From: Desulfotomaculum sp.
GTDB lineage: Bacteria > Bacillota > Desulfotomaculia > Desulfotomaculales > Desulfohalotomaculaceae
DNA: 20,606 nt
Reading direction: 5' to 3'
Assembly (NCBI GenBank): GCA_021129815.1
Contig: JAJOKN010000085.1
Coordinates: forward strand, 2,238 to 22,843
Position 1 is the stretch's first letter; the number at the start of each line of letters is the position of its first letter. A program made the position numbers and the translations under genes. Under the pieces are notes generated by a model, which ran no database searches, was not told the DNA's origin, and worked only from the letters and a program-made list of their open reading frames with translations. Positions 13,850 to 20,069 of this stretch are shown piece after piece.

Positions 13850-14364
13850 TATTCCAGCAACCCTTCCGGTAAATCCACCACCATCTGCTTGTTTTCAATA
13901 TCAACTTTTTTAACCACGCTTTTTAAAGCTGGTACAGTTATCTGCTTTTTATCCTTTGACTTAACTAAATACACATCGTTTGCACCTGTTTTTATAACAT
14001 CTACAATTTCTCCTAAATCTCGTCCATCCAAAGTGTTTACATTAAGACCTATGATTTCAAATATGTAATAGGTATCTTTAGGCAATTTCATCAATTCATC
14101 CTTAGGTATTTGGACGTGAGCTCCTTTTAACTTTTCAGCGTCATTCATATCTCCAATTTCTTCAAACTTGATAACGATGAACTGCTTATGCCTGTATGTA
14201 TGAGAAATATTATAAAGAAATCTCTTGCCATCAATTAAAACGCTCACTTCCTTTAACTTTTTAAAGCGTTCTGGAAAATCAGTATGTATTATTGCTCTCA
14301 CATAACCTTTATGACCTTGTGTATTCACTATCTCAGCTATAGTTACATATTGTTCTTCATTCAA
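13849..14364 (-). CDS. rimM: Ribosome maturation factor RimM
   Basis: RimM binds S19 and assists maturation of the 30S head. The 171 residues have the N-terminal RimM beta-barrel (IAEIVNTQGHKGYVRAIIHT, then FPERFKKL) and a C-terminal PRC-barrel domain (about 95-165: YIFEIIGLNVNTLDGRDLGE and later GANDVYLVK and ITVPALKSVVKKVD). The start I prefer is TTG at 14364, with GAGGGGGTG about eight bases upstream; ATGs nearby are in other frames. It lies 15 bases after ylqD and overlaps trmD by one base, which fits the conserved rpsP-khpA-ylqD-rimM-trmD-rplS order. Confidence 0.95.
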   Translation of the reverse strand: MNEEQYVTIAEIVNTQGHKGYVRAIIHTDFPERFKKLKEVSVLIDGKRFLYNISHTYRHKQFIVIKFEEIGDMNDAEKLKGAHVQIPKDELMKLPKDTYYIFEIIGLNVNTLDGRDLGEIVDVIKTGANDVYLVKSKDKKQITVPALKSVVKKVDIENKQMVVDLPEGLLE

Positions 14365-14379
14365 ACATCAATCACCCCC

Positions 14380-14781
14380 TCACAAAACTCCAGATCGTAT
14401 CTCTATAACCTTACCTGATTCCACTACGATTTCTACATTCATTACTTTATTCCAGTCATCTCCAACTTTTAACTCCACTAGGCTCTCTACTCTTCCATGC
14501 ACAACTTCTGTGCCGTTTTTCAATTGGCCAATAGCTTTTATCTTTTGTAACAAATCCTGTTTTCTTTGCATGCGAATGTTAATCTCGTTTTTTATATGCT
14601 GCTCCACCTGCTTATAATTTTCATTTGAACTTTTAAACTTTTTCATTTGAATCTCAAGATGGCGTATTTCTGATTCCAAAATCTGTATTGATTTGTGCAG
14701 CTCTGATACCATTCTCTTTTTATATCCATCTGTAACTTTAACTTTTACGGTAACCGGCCTAGTTATCGTTATGCTCTGCAT
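14380..14781 (-). CDS. ylqD: YlqD family protein of unknown function
   Basis: The 133-residue protein starts MQSITITRPVTVKVKVTDGY. It has a central long helix likely to form a coiled coil (about 22-85: LHKSIQILESEIRHLEIQMK and the following charged stretch), then a small beta-rich C-terminus (VELKVGDDWNKVMNVEIVVE). This architecture and the place between khpA and rimM identify it as YlqD, conserved in Firmicutes. No enzymatic motif is visible. The ATG at 14781 has GGAG about 12 bases upstream, a longer spacing than its neighbours. A GC-rich hairpin lies between it and khpA. Confidence 0.85.
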   Translation of the reverse strand: MQSITITRPVTVKVKVTDGYKKRMVSELHKSIQILESEIRHLEIQMKKFKSSNENYKQVEQHIKNEINIRMQRKQDLLQKIKAIGQLKNGTEVVHGRVESLVELKVGDDWNKVMNVEIVVESGKVIEIRSGVL

Positions 14782-14819
14782 ACAACATCTATCTCCATTT
14801 CTATTTTCTAATATAACTC

Positions 14820-14840
14820 AAGGGGCACATCATGCCCCTT
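14820..14840 (-). other. Perfect GC-rich hairpin between khpA and ylqD
   Basis: AAGGGGCA and TGCCCCTT form a perfect eight-pair stem with a five-base loop. In the direction of the operon it is followed by GAGTTATATT, not a T run, so it should not terminate the minus-strand transcript. On the plus strand it is followed by TTTTGTATTGCTTTT and would terminate antisense transcription. An RNA processing or stability role is also possible. Confidence 0.5.
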
Positions 14841-14851
14841 TTGTATTGCTT

Positions 14852-15082
14852 TTAAACAATTTCCAGTATAGCTTTCTTCCCTTGCTTAACAGCTGCTGCC
14901 TTTACCAGCGACCTGATTGCTTTAGCAATCCTGCCCTGCTTGCCAATAACCTTCCCCATATCTTCTGGAGCCACTCTGAGCTCTAAAAGCACTACATTGT
15001 TTTCCTTCTCAACCATCTTAACATTAACATTTTCAGGCTTATCAACTAGCGCCTTAGCTAATATCTCCACCAATTCTTTCAT
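14852..15082 (-). CDS. khpA: KH domain RNA-binding protein KhpA (YlqC)
   Basis: The 76-residue protein is a single KH domain: MKELVEILAKALVDKPENVN, a beta strand VVLLELRVAPEDMGKVIG, the GKQG RNA-binding loop (47-50), and the helix RIAKAIRSLVKAAA. KhpA forms a dimer with KhpB and binds RNA; in Gram-positive bacteria it affects cell length and division. Length and position after rpsP match the Firmicute ylqC gene. The start ATG at 15082 follows AGGAGG-like TTAGGAGGAT. It is in the middle of the ffh-rpsP-khpA-ylqD-rimM-trmD operon. Confidence 0.94.
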   Translation of the reverse strand: MKELVEILAKALVDKPENVNVKMVEKENNVVLLELRVAPEDMGKVIGKQGRIAKAIRSLVKAAAVKQGKKAILEIV

Positions 15083-15127
15083 AAAACTCTTTTATCCTCC
15101 TAAAGTTTAAACAAACGCTCACACGCT

Positions 15128-15418
15128 TTAGCTCTCTGCAACAGCGTTATTATCTAAGTTCTTATTTGATGAATCGCCTAATACTCCTGCTTTTTTAAAC
15201 AAAGAAGCAACTGTATCCGATGGTTTTGCTCCTTTTTTCAACCAATCTAACGCTTTTTCTTTATCTATTTTTATAACTGCAGGATCTTTTAACGGATCAT
15301 AATAACCTATGGATTCAATAAAACGCCCATCCCTTGGGGAACGAGAATCTGCTACCACAATGCGGTAAAACGGCGCCTTTTTTGCTCCCATTCTCCTAAG
15401 CCTAATCCTTGTTGCCAA
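15128..15418 (-). CDS. rpsP: 30S ribosomal protein S16
   Basis: S16 stabilises the 5' domain of 16S rRNA in the small subunit. The protein reads ATRIRLRRMGAKKAPFYRIV followed by VADSRSPRDGRFIESIGYYD and PLKDP, the full family signature, with a longer charged and polar C-terminal tail (GVLGDSSNKNLDNNAVAES). I place the start at TTG 15418 (96 residues), because GGAGGTG at 15431-15425 then sits eight bases away. A GTG at 15427 in the same frame lies inside that ribosome binding site and cannot use it. The gene follows ffh by about 30 bases. Confidence 0.96.
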   Translation of the reverse strand: MATRIRLRRMGAKKAPFYRIVVADSRSPRDGRFIESIGYYDPLKDPAVIKIDKEKALDWLKKGAKPSDTVASLFKKAGVLGDSSNKNLDNNAVAES

Positions 15419-15449
15419 CCTTTTCACCTCCTTATATTATAATATTTAT

Positions 15450-16790
15450 CTAAAACGGCAAGTTAAACGGCAACCTCATTTTTTTACCTTTTTTCTTTTG
15501 GCTCATCATGCCTATTTGTTTAAACATTTTGCGCGTCTGCTCAAACTGTTTTAACAATCTGTTCACATCTTGAATTTTAGTCCCGCTTCCTCTAGCAATG
15601 CGCTTTCTTCTGCTGCCATTTATTATCTCCGGGTGCCTGCGTTCATGAGGCGTCATTGAACGAATGATGGCTTCGGTATGTATCAATTCCTTTTCATCTA
15701 TTTGTTCTGTAAATCCCTTAATTTTATTTATGCCCGGGATCATACCTAATATCTGATCCAACGGTCCCATCTTCTTTATCTGCTGCAGCTGTTCCAAGAA
15801 ATCTTCCAGCGTAAAATCAGCTTCCTTAAGCTTTTTTTGAAGCTTCTTTGCCTGTTCTGCATCGATAGCAGCCTGTGCTTTATCGATTAATGTCAATACA
15901 TCTCCCATTCCAAGTATTCTATCTGCCATTCTATTTGGATAAAAGGGCTCTAGAGCATCTAACTTCTCACCAACTCCAGCAAACTTTATAGGAGTACCGG
16001 TAACTTTACGAACAGAAAGCGCAGCCCCGCCGCGAGTATCTCCATCGAGCTTAGTCATTATAATCCCATCTATTCCCAATTTTTCATTAAAGCTTTCTGC
16101 TACGTTCACAGCATCCTGCCCTGTCATCGCATCCACCACTAACAAAATCTCATGTGGCGAAACCGCTGCTTTTATATTTTTAAGCTCATTCATGAGCTCT
16201 TCATTTATGTGAAGCCGTCCAGCTGTGTCAATTATCACTAAATCATTTCCCGCCTCAACTGCTTTTTTCACAGCTGACTCAGCAATGTTAGCAGGATTCT
16301 CTTGACCCATCGAAAACACCGGAATATCCAGTTGCTTGCCCAGCACCTCTAACTGCTTTATAGCTGCTGGGCGATACACATCTGCCGCTACCAAAAGCGG
16401 CTTTCGACCTTGTTTCTTGAGCAAGTTCGCAAGCTTACCGCAGGTAGTAGTTTTACCAGCACCCTGCAATCCCACAAGCATTATAACAGTAGGTGGTTTT
16501 TGCGAAAAATTTACCTTGCTCTGAGTGCCGCCCAAAAGCTCTAAGAGCTCCTCACGAACGATCTTTATAACCTGCTGTCCCGGCGCCAAGCTCTCCAAAA
16601 CGTCTTGACCAATTGCTTTTTCTTTTACTTTTTTAATAAACTCTTTAACTACCTTAAAATTGACATCAGCTTCCAAAAGAGCTACTTTCACTTCGCGCAT
16701 AGCTTCATTTACATCTGACTCCGTGAGCCGCCCTTTGCCTTTTAATTTTTTAAATGTTTCCTGTAACTTTTCCGCTAAACTTTTAAACAA
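15450..16790 (-). CDS. ffh: Signal recognition particle GTPase Ffh
   Basis: Ffh binds signal sequences on ribosomes and, with 4.5S/6S RNA and FtsY, delivers membrane and secreted proteins to the translocon. The 446 residues show the N domain (about 1-95), the G domain with G1 GLQGAGKTT (107-115), G3 DTAGR (188-192) and G4 TKLD (246-249) followed by GDTRGGAALS, and the M domain (about 300-446) with methionine-rich helices and the RNA-binding GSRRKRIARGSG. The start is TTG at 16790, with GAGGTGGG upstream. A Uma2-family gene lies between it and its usual partner ylxM. Confidence 0.97.
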   Translation of the reverse strand: MFKSLAEKLQETFKKLKGKGRLTESDVNEAMREVKVALLEADVNFKVVKEFIKKVKEKAIGQDVLESLAPGQQVIKIVREELLELLGGTQSKVNFSQKPPTVIMLVGLQGAGKTTTCGKLANLLKKQGRKPLLVAADVYRPAAIKQLEVLGKQLDIPVFSMGQENPANIAESAVKKAVEAGNDLVIIDTAGRLHINEELMNELKNIKAAVSPHEILLVVDAMTGQDAVNVAESFNEKLGIDGIIMTKLDGDTRGGAALSVRKVTGTPIKFAGVGEKLDALEPFYPNRMADRILGMGDVLTLIDKAQAAIDAEQAKKLQKKLKEADFTLEDFLEQLQQIKKMGPLDQILGMIPGINKIKGFTEQIDEKELIHTEAIIRSMTPHERRHPEIINGSRRKRIARGSGTKIQDVNRLLKQFEQTRKMFKQIGMMSQKKKGKKMRLPFNLPF

Positions 16791-16841
16791 AAATTACCCA
16801 CCTCTTTTTTAGTTGTTAATACTTCATTTTAATAAGCCAAT

Positions 16842-17432
16842 CTATTTAAACACTTCTTGCAAGTCAATTATTATGGGATCCTCCTGTATTCTCACAGCAC
16901 TCACTTCAACTTTGCTCTCTCGGTCATATATATCAGGCTTGCCATAAGCTTTATCATTTCCAAGCCTGTAAACCATCACAATTCTATCCGTTGGGTGAAC
17001 TATCCAGTACTCCTTTACACCGTGCTTTTCATATAAAGCTAACTTTTTTATATAATCTTTAGATGCTGTGCTGGGAGAAACTATTTCTACCACAAGATCC
17101 GGGCTGCCTAAACAACCTGCATCATCTAGCTTGTTCTGATCGCAAACCACAATTATATCCGGCTGTACCACTGTTTTAATATCTTTAGGATCTGTGCTCT
17201 TATCTGGCAACCGCACATCAAACGGAGCGGTATAGATTTCACAATCAGAGTTTTTTAAGCAATTATAAAACACGCTTGCCAGCGCAATCAAAACTTCTTG
17301 ATGCACCCTAGATGGCGCAGGCGTCATATTATAAGCCACACCTTCAATTATTTCCCAGCGACCATCTTCCGGCCAACTCAAATAATCGCTGTAACTGTAT
17401 CCGCGATTCTCCCCTTCCACTGGCAAACTCAA
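16842..17432 (-). CDS. Uma2 family (DUF820) putative PD-(D/E)XK endonuclease
   Basis: The 196-residue protein has the Uma2 layout: YSDYLSWPEDGRWEIIEGVA (about 14-33), MTPAPSRVHQEVL (36-48), QPDIIVV (90-96, Asp92), SPDLVVEIVSPST (110-122, Glu116), and LALYEKHGVKEYWIVHP (131-147). This is a restriction-endonuclease-like fold, with the acidic residues expected of a PD-(D/E)XK nuclease. The cellular role of the family is unknown; copies are scattered in cyanobacteria, Deinococcus-Thermus and thermophilic Clostridia. The TTG at 17432 is preceded by AGGAAGTGG. It lies between ylxM and ffh, which are adjacent in most Firmicutes, so it looks like an insertion into a core operon. Its leader resembles the one at 4226-4258. 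No partner methylase or toxin-antitoxin gene is adjacent. Confidence 0.9.
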   Translation of the reverse strand: MSLPVEGENRGYSYSDYLSWPEDGRWEIIEGVAYNMTPAPSRVHQEVLIALASVFYNCLKNSDCEIYTAPFDVRLPDKSTDPKDIKTVVQPDIIVVCDQNKLDDAGCLGSPDLVVEIVSPSTASKDYIKKLALYEKHGVKEYWIVHPTDRIVMVYRLGNDKAYGKPDIYDRESKVEVSAVRIQEDPIIIDLQEVFK

Positions 17433-17436
17433 AACG

Positions 17437-17469
17437 CACCACTTCCTAAATCCAAATATTAAATATACA
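17437..17469 (-). repeat. Leader sequence shared with the yunB relic (copy B)
   Basis: This stretch just upstream of the Uma2 TTG matches 27 of 33 bases of 4226-4258 in the same position relative to the following frame. It includes the purine-rich Shine-Dalgarno on the minus strand. Confidence 0.45.
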
Positions 17470-17476
17470 TGTTTCT

Positions 17477-17806
17477 TTAGCCTCTTAATATCTCTTCTAC
17501 TCTATATATGTGATTCACATCATTGTCTTTGTGAAATTTCTCAATCAGCTTCAATGCTTCTGACTTTTTATTTCGCTCTTCCATGAACTTTGCCACCAAT
17601 CCCAGTTTTTCTTCATAATTGTTGAGAATTTTCTCCGCTCTTTTTATGGTATCATGTACAGCCTGACGCGTAACGTTGCAAATAGAAGCGATTTCTGCCA
17701 GCGATAAGTCATCACCATAATACAGTTCTATAAACTCCTGTTGTTTTTCAGTCAACAACTGTCCATAAAAGTCATACAGCAGAGAAATCCAAACCACTTT
17801 CTCCAT
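17477..17806 (-). CDS. ylxM: YlxM family DNA-binding protein
   Basis: YlxM is a small helix-turn-helix protein of the Firmicute SRP operon, reported in streptococci to modulate SRP activity. The sequence MEKVVWISLLYDFYGQLLTE, the sigma-70 region 4-like helix-turn-helix (LSLAEIASICNVTRQAVHDT, about residues 34-53) and the coiled tail are family-typical. I chose the ATG at 17806 (109 residues). The open frame extends 30 codons further upstream, but that segment covers the promoter and palindrome and has no family match. AGGGATG lies about 11 bases upstream of the ATG. It is the first gene of a long operon, separated from ffh by the Uma2 gene. Confidence 0.92.
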   Translation of the reverse strand: MEKVVWISLLYDFYGQLLTEKQQEFIELYYGDDLSLAEIASICNVTRQAVHDTIKRAEKILNNYEEKLGLVAKFMEERNKKSEALKLIEKFHKDNDVNHIYRVEEILRG

Positions 17807-17819
17807 AGCGAGTTCATCC

Positions 17820-17843
17820 CTGTAAAGTAAATATGCTTTACAG
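17820..17843. promoter_or_regulatory. Perfect palindrome at the predicted ylxM transcription start
   Basis: CTGTAAAG (17820-17827) and CTTTACAG (17836-17843) are perfect inverted repeats of eight bases around an eight-base spacer. With the -10 at 17848-17853, transcription should begin near 17841, so the repeat covers the start site and the first 20 or so transcribed bases. It could be an operator for a dimeric repressor, possibly YlxM itself, or a 5' stem-loop protecting the mRNA. It has no following T run. Confidence 0.6.
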
Positions 17844-17847
17844 CAGG

Positions 17848-17877
17848 ATTTTACATTACAAGCATAGCGATTGTCAA
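17848..17877 (-). promoter_or_regulatory. Sigma-A promoter of the ylxM-ffh-rpsP-trmD operon
   Basis: On the minus strand a perfect TTGACA (17872-17877) is followed after 18 bases by TAAAAT (17848-17853), with TG directly before it (TGTAAAAT). It lies between csrA and ylxM, about 42 bases upstream of the ylxM ATG, and is the first good promoter for the long ribosome and SRP operon. Confidence 0.75.
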
Positions 17878-17959
17878 GTAAAAGAAGCGCAAACACTAAA
17901 GGCAGGACTTTTTGAGGGATAACATGCAGATTGAGTCTTTAAGCATTGCCTTGATATAT

Positions 17960-18184
17960 TCAAGTTTTTTTTGAAGCTTTTAATTTTTCCAGTGCGTCGC
18001 GGTTAGCTACAGCGTTTTGATTTTCTCTTTTTATTGCTTCATATATTTCAGTGCGGTAAATAAATATGTGTTTTGGCGCTTCTATGCCAATGCTCACATT
18101 ATCTCCATGTACATCGAGAATCTTGATTTTAATATCATCGCCTATGTTTATGGATTCTTCCTTTTTTCTAGACAACACGAGCAT
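17960..18184 (-). CDS. csrA: Carbon storage regulator CsrA
   Basis: CsrA is a dimeric RNA-binding protein that blocks translation by binding GGA-containing sites; in Gram-positive flagellated bacteria its main target is flagellin mRNA. The 74 residues begin MLVLSRKKEESINIGDDIKI, followed by the standard KILDVHGDNVSIGIEAPKHI and RTEIYEAI helix, with a charged tail. Its ATG at 18184 directly follows the fliW TAA with no gap, and its ribosome binding site (AAGGAGGCGGA) lies in fliW. That site contains GGA triplets, so self-repression is plausible. The fliW-csrA pair is the conserved flagellin homeostasis switch: free FliW binds CsrA and relieves repression. Confidence 0.97.
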   Translation of the reverse strand: MLVLSRKKEESINIGDDIKIKILDVHGDNVSIGIEAPKHIFIYRTEIYEAIKRENQNAVANRDALEKLKASKKT

Positions 18185-18637
18185 TTATCGATCCGCCTCC
18201 TTTTCATCGCTCTGCTCTTTTTCACAAGCATGCTGCTTAAGCGGAAGCGGATGACGTATGTGGTATTTGCTGTCTGTTAGTATCACTTGTTTTGCACATC
18301 CAGTCTTCACATTCACCACTATAGGTGCCATTAAATTCACAGTAGCATTTGTCAAACCCTTGCTCATATTTAGTATGCAAAAAACCGCTGCATCTTGAAA
18401 GTCATGCAATTCAAGCTCTTTTTGCTCTTGATCGGGTAGCTCAACTTGATAATCAGGGAAAAAATAAAACGGATCAATCAGCACAAAACACACTGATAAC
18501 TCATCTACAGACCTCAATAAAAAAAACGGCGAGTCTTTTTCTACAGCAACCAATTGAAATTTTTTTAAATCTTTCGGCAATCCCGGTATGCCAAATTTAA
18601 AGTTTAGAATATTATCGCTCACAGCATTCATCTCCAA
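18185..18637 (-). CDS. fliW: Flagellar assembly factor FliW
   Basis: FliW binds either flagellin or CsrA. When flagellin is exported, FliW is freed, sequesters CsrA and allows more flagellin synthesis. The sequence matches the family from about residue 10: ILNFKFGIPGLPKDLKKFQL, DSPFFLLRSVD, CFVLIDPFYFFPDYQVELP, then the C-terminal NATVNLMAPIVVNVKTG. The N-terminus is short: usual proteins have about ten more residues (a TKYFGE-type first strand). The open frame begins with TTG at 18637 without a ribosome binding site. A GTG at 18622 with GGAG nine bases upstream would give 145 residues and is a real alternative start. The C-terminus has an acidic and basic tail (EKEQSDEKEADR). Confidence 0.93.
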   Translation of the reverse strand: MEMNAVSDNILNFKFGIPGLPKDLKKFQLVAVEKDSPFFLLRSVDELSVCFVLIDPFYFFPDYQVELPDQEQKELELHDFQDAAVFCILNMSKGLTNATVNLMAPIVVNVKTGCAKQVILTDSKYHIRHPLPLKQHACEKEQSDEKEADR

Positions 18638-18668
18638 AAATTTTTATAACATTGAATTTGCAAAAGAA

Positions 18669-19028
18669 TTACCCATATACATCTACTTTTTTTCCCGCAA
18701 CATCCTCGCGCTGCTTTGCAAAGATAAAAGCTTGCTCTGGCGTAAGCTCATAAGTATCCCCTGTCTTTTTGTTTTTAACTAAAACTCTAGCTCTTTTACC
18801 CTTTTCCTGCACTACTTTGAACAAAAGCGGGTAATTAAACATCTGCGCAGCTTGGTTTAACCTCTCTACTGCTTTAAACAGCGCATTCATGTCCACAGGT
18901 TTCTTTTCAAGCAAATGCATCTGTTGGCTGAACTGTTCCCAGTTCGGCTTTCGTGCAGGGTCAAGCTGGCGTATCGTAACGTTGTCATGCACAAGCATTG
19001 ATTGTAATCCGCCGGCACCTACTTTCAT
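18669..19028 (-). CDS. FlaG-like flagellar operon protein
   Basis: The 119-residue protein, between flgL and fliW, has a polar N-terminal half (ARKPNWEQFSQQMHLLEKKP) and a C-terminal half with YPLLFKVVQEKGKRARVLVK followed by NKKTGDTYELTPEQAFIFAK. The pattern 'L.F.V.E....RV.V.N..TG......TPE......' resembles FlaG, a small protein that affects flagellar filament length. The position usually holds a DUF6470 or FlaG-type gene in Firmicutes. I put FlaG-like at moderate confidence; it may instead be a lineage-specific flagellar protein. The ATG at 19028 follows AAAGGTGAT. No signal peptide or membrane segment is visible. Confidence 0.6.
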   Translation of the reverse strand: MKVGAGGLQSMLVHDNVTIRQLDPARKPNWEQFSQQMHLLEKKPVDMNALFKAVERLNQAAQMFNYPLLFKVVQEKGKRARVLVKNKKTGDTYELTPEQAFIFAKQREDVAGKKVDVYG

Positions 19029-19061
19029 AGCATATCACCTTTGCTTAAAAGTTGCTTTAAA

Positions 19062-20054
19062 TTACCTTAAAAAATGCAAAAGGCTTGTCTGCATTATCAG
19101 CGCTCCAGAAGCAAGCGCTGCATTATATGTCAGCTGCTGCTGGCTGTATTCAATAGAAAGTTTTGCCATATCAGCACCTTCAATTTTGTCTAAAGCAGCA
19201 GTGAGTTTGACTTCCTGATCTAAAAGGTGCGTTTTTAGCGACTCAAAGTGTCTAAACCTTGCACCTACTGCAGCACGGTGTTTTAATAAAGCATCAAGCT
19301 CATTTTGTAATTCACTTATGCTTTGTTGAATTCCAGCAGCATCATTACTATTCAGCCTGTCACGTAAATCGAATAACACTTGAAAAATACCGCCGTATTC
19401 ATGTTCTCCATCTTTATAAACTATATAAGTTGGTGGTATGTTTCCATCACTTTTACCTCTCCCAAACACCCCTGGTCCTGGATCTGGGTCAGTAGGTGGG
19501 TTATAAGTTCTTTCCTCAGTAATCCCCGGCGCATCAACGCGATAGTCTGTCTGTGCTGCTACTTCTCTGATAACAGGATTTAAATCGCCGTGATAAGTTA
19601 TCACATCTCCATCTCTCTTAAACGGCGGATGATTGTTCTTCATTCCCGCATAAATATATCTTCTTCCTACCGTAGTATTTGCTAAATCCACTACCTTATC
19701 TATCATTTTATCTATCTGCTCTGCTATAGCTTTTCTATCTTCAGCATTGTAAGTATCGTTTGCTGCTTGAATTGCGTACTCCGTCGCCTGATGCAAAAGA
19801 TCGCACAAGCTGCCCATGGAAGCGTCTGTCATTTCTAAATATGCTATGCCGTCATCGATGTTCTTAGCGTACTGCTCGTTGTAAGAAAGCGTCGCCCTTA
19901 CGCTTAAAAGCTGTCCCAACACTTGTGGATCATCGCTTAAGCGCAAAAGACGCTTCGAAGTTGAAAGCTGCTCTTGAACACGTGCAAGCTCTTTCATATT
20001 AGTTTGAATGCTGTTTATAACTCTGTTAGTTATATAAGTATTAGTGATACGCAC
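19062..20054 (-). CDS. flgL: Flagellar hook-associated protein 3 (FlgL)
   Basis: FlgL is the hook-filament junction protein that joins the hook cap FlgK to the flagellin filament. The N-terminal flagellin-like helix MRITNTYITNRVINSIQTNM, followed by QLSTSKRLLRLSDDPQVL, and the C-terminal helix VKLTAALDKIEGADMAKLSI ending LTYNAALASGALIMQTSLLH are the hallmark D0/D1 helices. Length is 330 residues. A Pro/Gly/Asp-rich insert (PPTDPDPGPGVFGRGKSDG, about 196-215) sits in the surface-exposed middle domain, the variable part of FlgL. The GTG at 20054 follows AGGAGGGATAAAGA. flgK ends 15 bases upstream; a FlaG-like gene follows. Confidence 0.95.
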   Translation of the reverse strand: MRITNTYITNRVINSIQTNMKELARVQEQLSTSKRLLRLSDDPQVLGQLLSVRATLSYNEQYAKNIDDGIAYLEMTDASMGSLCDLLHQATEYAIQAANDTYNAEDRKAIAEQIDKMIDKVVDLANTTVGRRYIYAGMKNNHPPFKRDGDVITYHGDLNPVIREVAAQTDYRVDAPGITEERTYNPPTDPDPGPGVFGRGKSDGNIPPTYIVYKDGEHEYGGIFQVLFDLRDRLNSNDAAGIQQSISELQNELDALLKHRAAVGARFRHFESLKTHLLDQEVKLTAALDKIEGADMAKLSIEYSQQQLTYNAALASGALIMQTSLLHFLR

Positions 20055-20069
20055 TCTTTATCCCTCCTT

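Noticed and set aside
17807..17896. Longer YlxM starting at 17896.
   Set aside because: The extra 30 codons include the -35, the -10 and the palindrome; family similarity begins at MEKVVWIS.
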